A stretch of DNA of 64,000 bases, taken from Tumebacillus flagellatus. Its GTDB lineage: Bacteria > Bacillota > Bacilli > Tumebacillales > Tumebacillaceae. Position numbers and translations under genes: made by a program. The stretch lies in the NCBI RefSeq assembly GCF_000714935.1, contig NZ_JMIR01000002.1, forward strand, positions 64,187 to 128,186, given 5' to 3'. Shown here piece after piece: positions 17,722 to 26,259 of the stretch (position 1 is the stretch's first letter; every line of letters starts with the position of its first letter). Below the pieces are notes generated by a model, which did not search any database, was not told the DNA's origin, and saw nothing but the letters and a program-made list of their open reading frames with translations.

Positions 17722-18024
17722 ATGAACACTCCGATTCATCAGCAACCCCAGGCACCGGCGACCAACGGCAAAGCGATCGCCTCCATGATTCTCGGCATCG
17801 TCTCTCTGGTCATCCCGTACGTAGGTCTCATCACCGGCATCATTGCGATGGTCCTCAGCTCTTCCTCGAAGAAAGAGATCGCCCGCTCCGGTCAAGCCGG
17901 CCACGGCATGGCGACCGCAGGCTTCGTCACCGGCCTGATCGCGGTCATTCTGTACGGGATCTTCATCATCTGCGTCCTCATTTTCGGCATCACGCTCGCT
18001 TCGCTCAACAGTGCCGGATACTAA
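17722..18024 (+). CDS. DUF4190-type small membrane protein
   Basis: A 100-residue protein: a Gln/Pro-rich cytoplasmic start (IHQQPQAPATNGKA), then two hydrophobic helices, ASMILGIVSLVIPYVGLITG and the one starting GFVTGLIAVILYG, separated by a polar SSSSKKEIARSG loop. This is the layout of DUF4190 proteins, which have no known role. SD AAGGGGG is well placed and a TATAAT lies near 17675. It is monocistronic, ended by a strong hairpin. Confidence 0.75.
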   Translation: MNTPIHQQPQAPATNGKAIASMILGIVSLVIPYVGLITGIIAMVLSSSSKKEIARSGQAGHGMATAGFVTGLIAVILYGIFIICVLIFGITLASLNSAGY

Positions 18025-18033
18025 ATGAATTGT

Positions 18034-18070
18034 AAAAACCACCTGTTCCCTTCGGAGCAGGTGGTTTTTT
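18034..18070. terminator. Bidirectional terminator between convergent genes
   Basis: AAAACCACCTGTTCC and GGAGCAGGTGGTTTT with a four-base loop, A and T runs on both sides. It serves the DUF4190 gene and the convergent acetyltransferase gene. Confidence 0.9.
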
Positions 18071-18078
18071 ATCCCCAT

Positions 18079-19275
18079 CTAGAAAAGGGATTCGTTCAAG
18101 TTGAAGTACGGGCTGCGCTTCGGGAAGAGCTGTTGCAGGGTGAGCGCGTGATGCTCTTGCAGCAGAGCCGCCTGCCCGAGCGCTTGCAGTTCGTCGACCG
18201 TGAACAGCCCGAGGCTCAGTTTCGTGAGCGCGTCCGGCGCAAGGCGGAGTGCCGGTTGCAATTCGCCGTCCACATAGAGCTGTTGCGACGCTTCGTCATA
18301 GCTCACGAGCATCTCCATCCCCGTTTGGATCGCATACGCTTCCAGCCACGCCTCCCAATCCAACACTTGCATCATCCACGCCGACGGCGCGTGCACCGTT
18401 TCCGTTGCGCCTTGGAGTTTCATCTGCAGACCGAGCGCCGTGGAAGCCGGGAACGTCGCTTCCACCGATGCCTTGCCGCGTTCGGAGGCGAGGGTGTAGA
18501 GAGCGTTCAGCACGGCGGGTGCGTGCGTTTTTTCCAAGAGATGCGCTTCCTTCAGCAGAAGTTTGTCGTCTTGCTCGCCAAGCGATGCGTACCCGATGAT
18601 CTCGCCGTTTTGCTCGAATACGCGGAGGTCGGAGAAGCAGCGTCCGTGTTCCCCAAGATGCGCGAGTTCCGTTTCCCACCACGAGAGCGTCCGGTTCGGC
18701 TTCAGGAAAAAACCGTCTCGCTCGGTGTTGTAGAGTGCGCTCAGCGATTGCTCATCGCCTTTTTCATATGGGCGTGCAGTTGCGCCTGCCCCGATTGTCT
18801 GCGGCAGGGTTTGGTTCAAGCGGTACCACGGGAACGCTTGCACATAGCCGACGCGCGGGTAGTAGTCCGGGTGGCCGAGGACGCAGGAGAACGCATAGCC
18901 TTTTTCCTTGGCGAGTTGCAGGCCGAAGCGCAAGACGCTCTCCGCGATGCCTTGGCCGCGGCAGTCCGGCAGCGTGCCGACCGGCGAGAGAATCACGCCG
19001 TTGATGTCGCGCTCTCCGATCAACGCCGGCTTCGGGAGGAAGCTCGCCATCGAGAGAAGTTGGCCGGTGCTCGTGTCTTCGGCGACGAGGAGCAAGTCGA
19101 GATCGAGGTCGGAGCGCTGGTAGACCGCCGAAAACAGCTCCGCGTGCGAGCGGCCGTTGGCTTCGTCGGGAGTTTCCGTATACTGGGTAAACGCCGCCTC
19201 GATCAGTTCGAGAACGTGCGGAAGTTCGTGAGCGCAGGCAGAGCGGATCAAGATGTTCGCTTGGGTTTGAGTCAA
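18079..19275 (-). CDS. Eis-like GNAT family N-acetyltransferase
   Basis: A 398-residue protein with an N-terminal GNAT domain: acetyl-CoA-binding segment SPVGTLPDCRGQGIAESVL near residues 95-113, followed by GHPDYYPRVGY. A second GNAT-like half and a C-terminal sterol-carrier-like segment (LYVDGELQPALRLAPDALTK) match the three-part layout of Eis-type enzymes, which acetylate amines including aminoglycosides in some bacteria. The start is TTG at 19275, supported by GGAGG 8 bases upstream. It is monocistronic. Substrate is not predictable. Confidence 0.85.
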   Translation of the reverse strand: MTQTQANILIRSACAHELPHVLELIEAAFTQYTETPDEANGRSHAELFSAVYQRSDLDLDLLLVAEDTSTGQLLSMASFLPKPALIGERDINGVILSPVGTLPDCRGQGIAESVLRFGLQLAKEKGYAFSCVLGHPDYYPRVGYVQAFPWYRLNQTLPQTIGAGATARPYEKGDEQSLSALYNTERDGFFLKPNRTLSWWETELAHLGEHGRCFSDLRVFEQNGEIIGYASLGEQDDKLLLKEAHLLEKTHAPAVLNALYTLASERGKASVEATFPASTALGLQMKLQGATETVHAPSAWMMQVLDWEAWLEAYAIQTGMEMLVSYDEASQQLYVDGELQPALRLAPDALTKLSLGLFTVDELQALGQAALLQEHHALTLQQLFPKRSPYFNLNESLF

Positions 19276-19386
19276 AGTGGAAGCCTCCGTTTTTCATCTG
19301 GTAGGAGCCATATTATGACATTGTTCCCAATTTGTCAACAAAAAGGAATACCTCCCTTGCTCGTGCGTTCCCCGCGCCGTTTGTAC

Positions 19387-19417
19387 CAAAAAGGAGCCTT
19401 CCGGTTTCGGAGGCTCC
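19387..19417 (-). terminator. Terminator of the ABC-F gene
   Basis: On the minus strand GGAGCCTCCG and CGGAAGGCTCC close a short loop and are followed by TTTTT. Confidence 0.85.
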
Positions 19418-19446
19418 TCGTTGTTGAATCAAGTAGTACGCGTGCG

Positions 19447-21063
19447 TTACGCGTACATTTTTTCCAGTTGTTCTTTGACGCGGTCGTCGGCGAGGTATTC
19501 GTCGTAGGTGGTGACTTTGTCGACGAGGCCGTTCGGAGTGATCTCCATGATGCGGTTCGCGATCGTTTCGACGAACTGGTGGTCATGAGAGACGAACAGC
19601 AGAGTGCCGGTGTACTTGATCAGGCCGTTGTTGAGCGCCGTGATCGATTCGAGGTCCAAGTGGTTCGTCGGTTCGTCCATGATCAGGACGTTCGCGCCGG
19701 TTTGCATCATCTTGGACAGCATGCAACGGACTTTCTCGCCGCCGGAGAGCACGGATGCTTTCTTGAGCGATTCTTCGCCGGAGAACAGCATGCGGCCGAG
19801 GAAGGAGCGCACGTACGTCTCGTCTTGGTCGCGGCTGTATTGACGCAGCCAGTCGACGAGGGTGAGGTCGCTGTTCTCGAAGTACTCCGCGTTGTCTTTC
19901 GGGAAGTACGCCTGCGTGGTGGTCACGCCGAACGTGAACTCGCCGGAGTCCGGTTGGATTTCGCCCATCAGGACTTTGAACAGCGTGGTTTTCGCCAGTT
20001 CGTTCGGGCCGACAAACGCGACTTTGTCACCGCGGTTGAGGGTGAACGAGATGTTGTCGAGGACTTTCTCGCCGTCGATGGTGACGGTGAGGTCTTTGAC
20101 GGAGAGGATGTCGTTGCCCGCTTCACGGTCCGGTTTGAAATCGATGAACGGGTATTTGCGGCTCGACGGTTTGATGTCGTCGAGGGTGATTTTGTCGAGC
20201 AGTTTCTTACGGGACGTCGCTTGCTTCGCTTTGGACTTGTTGGCGGAGAAGCGGCGAACGAACTCTTCGAGTTCTTTGACTTTCTCTTCTTTCTTCTTAT
20301 TCGCGTTCTTCATGAGAGAGAGCGCGAGTTGGGAAGATTCGTACCAGAAGTCGTAGTTGCCGACGTAGACTTGGATCTTGCCGAAGTCGATGTCGGCGAT
20401 ATGCGTGCAGACCGTGTTCAGGAAGTGACGGTCATGGGACACGACGATGACGGTGTTTTCGTACTTGAGGATGAAGTCTTCCAGCCAGCGGATCGATTCG
20501 ATGTCCAAGTGGTTGGTCGGTTCGTCCAGCAGCAGGATGTCCGGGTTGCCGAACAGGGCTTGCGCGAGGAGCACGCGGACTTTTTGGGAGCCGTCCAGTT
20601 CTTTCATTTGTTTGTCGTGCAGGTCGGTGGTGATGCCGAGACCTTGGAGCAGTTCCGCCGCTTCGGATTCGGCTACCCAGCCGTTGAGGTCGGCAAAGTC
20701 GCCTTCGAGTTCGGCGGCGCGCATGCCGTCTTCTTCGGAGAAGTCGCCCTTGGCGTAGATCGCGTCTTTTTCGACCATGATGTCGTACAGTTTTTTGTGG
20801 CCGTAGATGACGGTTTTCAGGACTTCGAAGTCGTCGAATTCAAAGTGGTTCTGTTTGAGGATGGCGAGACGTTCGCCCGGGGTGATCGAGACTTCGCCCT
20901 TGGACGGTTCGATTTCGCCGGAGAGAATTTTCAGGAACGTCGATTTGCCCGCGCCGTTGGCGCCGATGAGGCCGTAGCAGTTGCCCGGCGTGAATTTGAT
21001 GTTGACGTCTTCGAAAAGTGCGCGTTTGCCGTAGCGCAGGGTAATGCCGTTCGTGGAGATCAT
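19447..21063 (-). CDS. ABC-F family ATPase (YkpA/YbiT/Uup type)
   Basis: A 538-residue soluble protein with two ABC nucleotide-binding domains and no membrane segment, expected to act on ribosomes (translation factor or ribosome protection). Domain 1 has Walker A GANGAGKST (about 34-42), signature LDGSQKVR and Walker B ILLLDEPTNHLD. A charged linker (KKKEEKVKELEEF, about 250) is the P-site tRNA interaction motif region. Domain 2 has an atypical Walker A, GPNELAKTT, signature LSGGEKVR and LIMDEPTNHLD. No extended interdomain loop of the antibiotic-resistance type is seen. ATG 21063 has a GAAGGATGG SD; a terminator follows. Confidence 0.9.
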   Translation of the reverse strand: MISTNGITLRYGKRALFEDVNIKFTPGNCYGLIGANGAGKSTFLKILSGEIEPSKGEVSITPGERLAILKQNHFEFDDFEVLKTVIYGHKKLYDIMVEKDAIYAKGDFSEEDGMRAAELEGDFADLNGWVAESEAAELLQGLGITTDLHDKQMKELDGSQKVRVLLAQALFGNPDILLLDEPTNHLDIESIRWLEDFILKYENTVIVVSHDRHFLNTVCTHIADIDFGKIQVYVGNYDFWYESSQLALSLMKNANKKKEEKVKELEEFVRRFSANKSKAKQATSRKKLLDKITLDDIKPSSRKYPFIDFKPDREAGNDILSVKDLTVTIDGEKVLDNISFTLNRGDKVAFVGPNELAKTTLFKVLMGEIQPDSGEFTFGVTTTQAYFPKDNAEYFENSDLTLVDWLRQYSRDQDETYVRSFLGRMLFSGEESLKKASVLSGGEKVRCMLSKMMQTGANVLIMDEPTNHLDLESITALNNGLIKYTGTLLFVSHDHQFVETIANRIMEITPNGLVDKVTTYDEYLADDRVKEQLEKMYA

Positions 21064-21172
21064 GTATGAGTACCATCCTTCTGTTGGTTTTTTACCTGAA
21101 ATCGAAAAAGTAATCTCAATCTACTACTATAGCATAACCAAGAGAAGAACGGAATTTTCAAAGCGCTAGTAA

Positions 21173-22123
21173 TTATACGTAATAGGTGCGCAGGAGTTTG
21201 AGATGAGCGGGAGTCGTGAGGGTGTAGGCTGCGGTGCTTGCCGGAAGCAGGACGGTGTCGCCGGGTTTGAGCGGGAGTGAATCAAGGGTTCCCTCCCCTT
21301 CCGCCACCACCAGAATGTCGGGGGTGGGGTGATTTTTTTGCAGGGTGTGGGACGTGTTTTGGAGGGTTAGTTTCTCGATGGTGAAATAGGGGCAGGTATG
21401 CAGGTGCTCATGAGACAGGTTGTTTTTTTCCAAAAGGGTTCGGCGTTGGTCGGGAAGCGGGGCCGGTTCGTCGTAGGTCATGGCGAGCGCCGCTTTCTCC
21501 AGATGCAACTCGCGCGGGCGCTCCCAATCGTAGACGCGGTAGGTGATGTCGGAACTCTGCTGGATCTCGATCAGCACCGTGCCCGCTTTCAACGCGTGCA
21601 ACGTCCGCGACGGGACGAAAATCAACTGGTCCCGCGCAATCTCCACTTCGCGCAGATACTCCGTCACCCGCTTCTCTCGCACCGCTTGCCAATACGCCTC
21701 GGCATCGGGAAACGTGTGCCCGTAGATCACCGTGGCACCGGGATCATGGTCGAGGATGTACCAAGCCTCCGTCTTGCCGAGGCTCCCTTCCCACGCCTGC
21801 GCCTGTTCATCGTCCGGGTGAATCTGCACGGACAGATGCTCCCGCGCTTCCAAAAACTTTATCAAAAGAGGAAAGGGCTGCCCGGCTTGGCCCCGCAATC
21901 CGCTCCCCAGATACTCTTGCGGCATTTCCGCCGCAAGCTCGGTCAGCGTCTTGCCCGCCAAGGGACCGTTGACGACCGCGCTCGCGTCGCCTTCCAGTCC
22001 GGACAGCACCCAATACTCGCCAATCGGCTCCGAGGTCTCCACCCCGAAGCTTTTTTTTAATTCATCTCCGCCCCAAACGCGAGGTTTGATCACCGGGGCG
22101 AACTTCACAGGATACGCCCGCAT
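21173..22123 (-). CDS. manA: Mannose-6-phosphate isomerase, class I
   Basis: A 316-residue zinc enzyme interconverting mannose-6-phosphate and fructose-6-phosphate in the cytoplasm. It has the short Firmicute form: N-terminal motif KPRVWGG, metal motif VQIHPDD (His102) and KTEAWYIL (Glu119), then the second cupin strand region FVPSRTLHALKAGTVLIEIQ with the third and fourth ligands. SD GGAGGGAG precedes ATG. It lies downstream of an MFS gene on the same strand with a gap of 72 bases. It would feed mannose or make mannose-6-phosphate for surface sugars. Confidence 0.92.
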   Translation of the reverse strand: MRAYPVKFAPVIKPRVWGGDELKKSFGVETSEPIGEYWVLSGLEGDASAVVNGPLAGKTLTELAAEMPQEYLGSGLRGQAGQPFPLLIKFLEAREHLSVQIHPDDEQAQAWEGSLGKTEAWYILDHDPGATVIYGHTFPDAEAYWQAVREKRVTEYLREVEIARDQLIFVPSRTLHALKAGTVLIEIQQSSDITYRVYDWERPRELHLEKAALAMTYDEPAPLPDQRRTLLEKNNLSHEHLHTCPYFTIEKLTLQNTSHTLQKNHPTPDILVVAEGEGTLDSLPLKPGDTVLLPASTAAYTLTTPAHLKLLRTYYV

Positions 22124-22195
22124 CCAAGCTCCCTCCTCCGCTCTTGCCTAGCTGCTAGTAAGAGGGTATGTGGGAGAGCTTGGAAGGGTTCGTGA

Positions 22196-23446
22196 TCAAT
22201 CGAACTTGCGAATCGGCTTGAGCGTCAACATGAACAGAGCCAGCACAAACACGCAGGCGCCCTCGACCATGATCACGTTCAAGCCGCCGAACTTGTCCGC
22301 GAGAATCCCCGTCGCCAAGTAGCCGAACGGAAGCAGCGCGATCGAGCCGAAGATATCGAGACTGACCACGCGCCCGAACGCTTCCTCGGGCACGAGTTCT
22401 TGCAAACTGCCTTCCCAAATCAAGCCGAAGACCATCCCCGCCGCGCCTTCCAGAGCGGCGAGAAGCATCAACCCCGGCAGCCAATGCACAAACGCCATCG
22501 CGAACAAAAAAACGCCCTGTCCCGCAATCCACAGATACGCGAGCATCCCGCGCCGCTTCCACACTTGGCGTCGACCCCAGATCGCCGCGGTCACGAGCGC
22601 TCCCACGCCGCCTGACGACATGACAAGCCCGAACGAAACGCCGTCCCAGCCGAGATGCTGCTTCACCAACCAAGGGAGCAACACGGACAGAACGCCTGCC
22701 GTGAAGATGTTGAAGAGGCAGAACGCGAGGATGGTCATCCACAACCACGCATGTTTGCGCAGTTCTTGATAGCCGCCTGCGAGGTCCTTGGCAAACGACG
22801 TGATCGACCACGATTGCCCGCCTTTCTGAGCGGGTGCCGAAACGCGAAGCATCAGCAGCGTGCCAAGGGAGATCGCAAACGTCAGGGCGTTGATGCCGAG
22901 CGCAACCGAGTACGTGGTCACGCCGAGCAAGAGACCGCTTAACGACGGCCCGACGAGACTCGCCACTTGCGAACTCGACATCGTGAGCGAGTTGGCGGCG
23001 TTGCGAATGTCCGGCGTGAACACTTGCGCGCGCACGGCGGAATACGCCGGGTTGAAGATCGCGCTCATCGCGCCGGAGATGACCGCAAGCAGGTAGAGGC
23101 TCGCCATGTTCAGATGCCCGGTCGCACTGAGCGCGACCAAGAGCGCCATGAGCGCAAACCGAATCACATCGGTGAAGATCATCAACCGCACGCGATGCAA
23201 CCTGTCCACCAACAAGCCGGTGAACGGCAGCAAGATCACTTGGGGCAACGTTAAAAACATCATCATCTTGCCCATCTCGACCGTGGAAGCGGTCAAATCG
23301 TAGACGATCAGCGGCAACATGAAGTTCATGAGGATATCGCCGAACCGCGACATCGTCTGTCCGCCCCATAGCGCCGCAAAATTCCGAGATTTCAGCGGAG
23401 AGAACAGTCCGCTTTTGGATGTAGTCGTTTGGACTTCTTGAAGCAT
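22196..23446 (-). CDS. MFS transporter, EntS/macrolide-efflux type
   Basis: A 416-residue 12-helix transporter of the MFS_3 / EntS-like group. It starts with a cytoplasmic LKSRNFAALWGGQTMSRFGD, the usual first-helix signature of this group, and has the motif A-like loop GLLVDRLHRVRLMIF. Such proteins export macrolides, siderophores or other small molecules; the substrate is not predictable. ATG 23446 is preceded by AGAGGGGG. It is divergent from the ger operon, with a 186-base gap that holds a possible forespore promoter for the latter. Confidence 0.85.
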   Translation of the reverse strand: MLQEVQTTTSKSGLFSPLKSRNFAALWGGQTMSRFGDILMNFMLPLIVYDLTASTVEMGKMMMFLTLPQVILLPFTGLLVDRLHRVRLMIFTDVIRFALMALLVALSATGHLNMASLYLLAVISGAMSAIFNPAYSAVRAQVFTPDIRNAANSLTMSSSQVASLVGPSLSGLLLGVTTYSVALGINALTFAISLGTLLMLRVSAPAQKGGQSWSITSFAKDLAGGYQELRKHAWLWMTILAFCLFNIFTAGVLSVLLPWLVKQHLGWDGVSFGLVMSSGGVGALVTAAIWGRRQVWKRRGMLAYLWIAGQGVFLFAMAFVHWLPGLMLLAALEGAAGMVFGLIWEGSLQELVPEEAFGRVVSLDIFGSIALLPFGYLATGILADKFGGLNVIMVEGACVFVLALFMLTLKPIRKFD

Positions 23447-23569
23447 TGCACAGGCACCCCCTCTGTCCGCAAAGTCATTGTACCGAATTCCCTGAGAATG
23501 TAAAAGATTAAATCCGAAAATAAAGAATCCTCACGCGATGACGAGATCTCGCGGACTTTGCCGATGCGT

Positions 23570-23599
23570 ACATAGCCGAAGCGCCCTGCATGAATACTA
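23570..23599 (+). promoter_or_regulatory. Candidate SigG-type (forespore) promoter of the ger operon
   Basis: ACATA (23570-23574), an 18-base spacer and AATACTA (23593-23599), compared with the forespore consensus GnATA / CATnnTA. It lies 34 bases before the gerA-type start codon. Germinant receptor operons are normally SigG-dependent. The match is imperfect. Confidence 0.4.
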
Positions 23600-23632
23600 A
23601 GCAGAGAATCCCAAACAAGGGAGAACGACCCT

Positions 23633-25162
23633 ATGAAAAAACGTATCAAGCCTCAACCCTTGCGTCCGGAACCGCCGGACGTTTCGCCTCCCTCCTCCCT
23701 TTCTCTCCACCTTCAAGAGAATGTCAAGGAGCTTCAGGAGACGTTAGCCGATGTGCACAATGTCGTGTTCCGCTCCTTTCTGATCGCCAAGCGGAAAGAA
23801 GCGGCGCTGATTTATCTAGAGGGGCTCACCGATGTCAGGGCGCTCCATGACAGCGTCTTAAAACCGTTGATGACGCCGAGCGACCCCTCGCTTCCCGACC
23901 TCGTGAAAGAAAGCCTGCCCGTCGCTTCCGTCCGGGAAATCAGGAGCCTCGAAGAATGCGCGCGCAGCATCTTGGACGGGAATCCGATTCTCTTGCAGGA
24001 CCAGGTGGAGTTTGCCCTGCGCATGGGGCTTGAACATGTGGAGCAGCGGGGGATTGAAGAACCGAAGTCGGAACCCGCCGTCCGCGGTTCCCAGGAGGGT
24101 TTCACAGAATCGCTCCCCACCAACTTGTCGATCATGCGCCGCATCATTCGCTCCCCGCACCTCAAATCCCAAATGATCGAACTGGGAAGTTACACGAACA
24201 CGCAAGTCGTGCTCCTCTCGATCACGGGCGTCGCCGATCCGCAATTGGTTCAAGAGGTGCATGACCGCGTCTCGCGCATCGAAACAGACGGCATCTTGGA
24301 AGGGGGCTATCTGGAAGAGTTCATTGAGGACACTCCCTATTCGCCCTTTCCGCAAGTGCAAAACACGCAGCGTCCGGACGTTGTCGCCGCCGCGTTGCTG
24401 GAAGGCCGCGTCGCGCTGGTGGTCGAAGGCACTCCCGACGTGCTGATTTTGCCCACGACGCTCAACGCGCTGCTTCAAGCGTCCGATGATTACTACCAGC
24501 GCTTTCTGTTTGTCAGCTCCATCCGCCTGTTGCGGTATTTCGTGTTGATCATTTCCTTGGTCTTGCCCGGTGTGTTTGTGGCGATGCTCAATTTTCATCA
24601 AGAGATGATTCCCACACGGTTGCTCATCTCCATCGCATCGGCTCACGAAGTGGTGCCCTTCCCCTCCATTGTTGAGACTTTCATGATGCAAATCGCCTAC
24701 GAAATCTTGCGGGAAGCCGGCCTGCGCCTGCCAAGGCAAGCCGGGTCTGCCGTCACGATCGTAGGCGCTTTGGTCATCGGAGAAGCTGCGGTGTCGGCAG
24801 GATTTGTCAGCGCGCCTGTCGTCATCGTGATCGCGCTCACCGGGATCGCTTCGTTCACCACTCCGCACTATGCGTTGGAACAGACGATTCGATTGATCCG
24901 CTTGGGGTTGCTGTTGTTGGGCGGGATGATCGGGATGCTTGGCATCATGTTCGGGCTGCTGGGAATTTGCATCCATTTGTGCGCGCTGCGGTCGTTTGGC
25001 GTGCCCTACCTGTTCCCGATCACGCCCCTGCGAACGAGCGAACTCAAAGATACGTTCGTTCGCGTGCCTCATTGGAAAATGGACAAGCGACCGCACTTTA
25101 CCGGAGCGTATAACAAGTACCGGCAAAAGCCAGATCAAAAACCGAACCCCAGCAAGGACTAA
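23633..25162 (+). CDS. Spore germinant receptor A subunit (GerA family)
   Basis: A 509-residue GerA/SpoVAF-type protein. The N-terminal cytoplasmic part (to about residue 295) carries family motifs such as LLQDQVEFALRMGLE and EGRVALVVEGTPDVLILP; then come about five membrane helices (for example RYFVLIISLVLPGVFVAMLN) with the conserved PFPSIVETFMMQIAYEILRE between them. The proline-rich N-terminus is normal for the family. With the B and C subunits it would form the nutrient-sensing ion channel of the spore inner membrane. First gene of a four-gene operon; the SD is a modest GGGAG. Confidence 0.93.
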   Translation: MKKRIKPQPLRPEPPDVSPPSSLSLHLQENVKELQETLADVHNVVFRSFLIAKRKEAALIYLEGLTDVRALHDSVLKPLMTPSDPSLPDLVKESLPVASVREIRSLEECARSILDGNPILLQDQVEFALRMGLEHVEQRGIEEPKSEPAVRGSQEGFTESLPTNLSIMRRIIRSPHLKSQMIELGSYTNTQVVLLSITGVADPQLVQEVHDRVSRIETDGILEGGYLEEFIEDTPYSPFPQVQNTQRPDVVAAALLEGRVALVVEGTPDVLILPTTLNALLQASDDYYQRFLFVSSIRLLRYFVLIISLVLPGVFVAMLNFHQEMIPTRLLISIASAHEVVPFPSIVETFMMQIAYEILREAGLRLPRQAGSAVTIVGALVIGEAAVSAGFVSAPVVIVIALTGIASFTTPHYALEQTIRLIRLGLLLLGGMIGMLGIMFGLLGICIHLCALRSFGVPYLFPITPLRTSELKDTFVRVPHWKMDKRPHFTGAYNKYRQKPDQKPNPSKD

Positions 25163-25176
25163 CGGAGGAAGATGCG

Positions 25177-26259
25177 ATGGAACACGGCCGGATTTCAGTT
25201 CAACAGATGTCTATGCTCCTCTACAGCAGCATCGCGTTTGACACCGTTTTGACCATCCCGTCCACCACCGGGTTGCTCGCCATGCGTGATTTGTGGATTT
25301 CCCCGCTCTTGGCTTCCGTAGTCGGATTGGCGGTTTTGTTTTGCGTGCTCCGTTTGCAACGGGTGTATCCGCAAGAGACGCTGATCCAATACTGTGACCG
25401 TTTGGCAGGAACCGTGCTGGGGAAATGCATCAGTTTTGTGCTGTTGTTTTTCTTTCTCCACACCAACGCTCTGATATTGAGAGAGTATACAGACTTTATT
25501 TCCGCTGTCTTTCTCGATCAAACGCCTGCCCTCGTGATCTCAGGCGGCATGGTGTTGCTCGTCTCTCTGGCGGTTCGCTGCGGACTGGAAGTGCTGGGAA
25601 GATTGGCGGGACTCTTGTTGCCGGGTTCCTTGGTGTTGTTTGCGCTTCTCGTGTTGTGCAGCAGTCCCAGTTGGAAATTAGACAACATGCTGCCCGTGAT
25701 GGAGTACGGCATCGTCCCTGCCCTGAAGGGAGCCCTGACTCCGGCCAGTTGGTTCGTGTTTTTCTGGCTGATGTCCATGATGCACCCCTATGTCAAGGAA
25801 CAAACGAAAATCACCAAGTGGTCCCTGTTGGTTTGGGGCGGCCTGCTAACGTCCATGGTCGTCTCCTGTTTGTCCGCCCTGTTTATTTTCGGGGAAAATG
25901 TCGCCGTCATCACCTATCCTTTTATGGAGGTGGTTCGCTACATTCGCTTCGGTGATTTTTTCCAGCATGTCGATGCCGTGCTGATTGTCGTTTGGGTCGC
26001 AGGAACCTTCTTGCAGTTATGCGTCACTCATTACGCCGTCGTATTGGGAACCGCTCAATGGTTCAAGCTGTCCCGCTACCCGCCGCTTGCGCTGCCGTTG
26101 GGTATGATCTGGACGGTGCTCTCGGTGTGGGACATTCCAAATCTGCAGAAGCTCCGTGAGATCCTGAGCGTCGACAGCACGCTCTCTTGCGACCTGGCGA
26201 TCGTGATCTTGATCTTGCTGGTCGTCGCGTCTTGGTTGAGGAGGAAGAAAAGCGCATGA
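25177..26259 (+). CDS. Spore germinant receptor B subunit (GerB family)
   Basis: A 360-residue protein with about ten transmembrane helices, of the APC-superfamily GerB group that binds the germinant. It begins with the typical ISVQQMSMLLYSSIAFDT and shows HTNALILREYTDFI in helix 3. SD GGAGGAAG, 14 bases after gerA. Its stop codon overlaps the next start (ATGA), so translation is coupled. Germinant identity cannot be read from sequence. Confidence 0.92.
   Translation: MEHGRISVQQMSMLLYSSIAFDTVLTIPSTTGLLAMRDLWISPLLASVVGLAVLFCVLRLQRVYPQETLIQYCDRLAGTVLGKCISFVLLFFFLHTNALILREYTDFISAVFLDQTPALVISGGMVLLVSLAVRCGLEVLGRLAGLLLPGSLVLFALLVLCSSPSWKLDNMLPVMEYGIVPALKGALTPASWFVFFWLMSMMHPYVKEQTKITKWSLLVWGGLLTSMVVSCLSALFIFGENVAVITYPFMEVVRYIRFGDFFQHVDAVLIVVWVAGTFLQLCVTHYAVVLGTAQWFKLSRYPPLALPLGMIWTVLSVWDIPNLQKLREILSVDSTLSCDLAIVILILLVVASWLRRKKSA

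Noticed and set aside
18025-21069. A 1014-codon plus-strand frame across the acetyltransferase and ABC-F genes
   Set aside because: It spans two real genes on the other strand and an intergenic terminator; composition is typical of antisense frames at high GC.
23530-23560. CGCGA ... TCGCG inverted repeat upstream of the ger operon
   Set aside because: Short arms in a GC-rich stretch are expected by chance, and it is away from both promoters.
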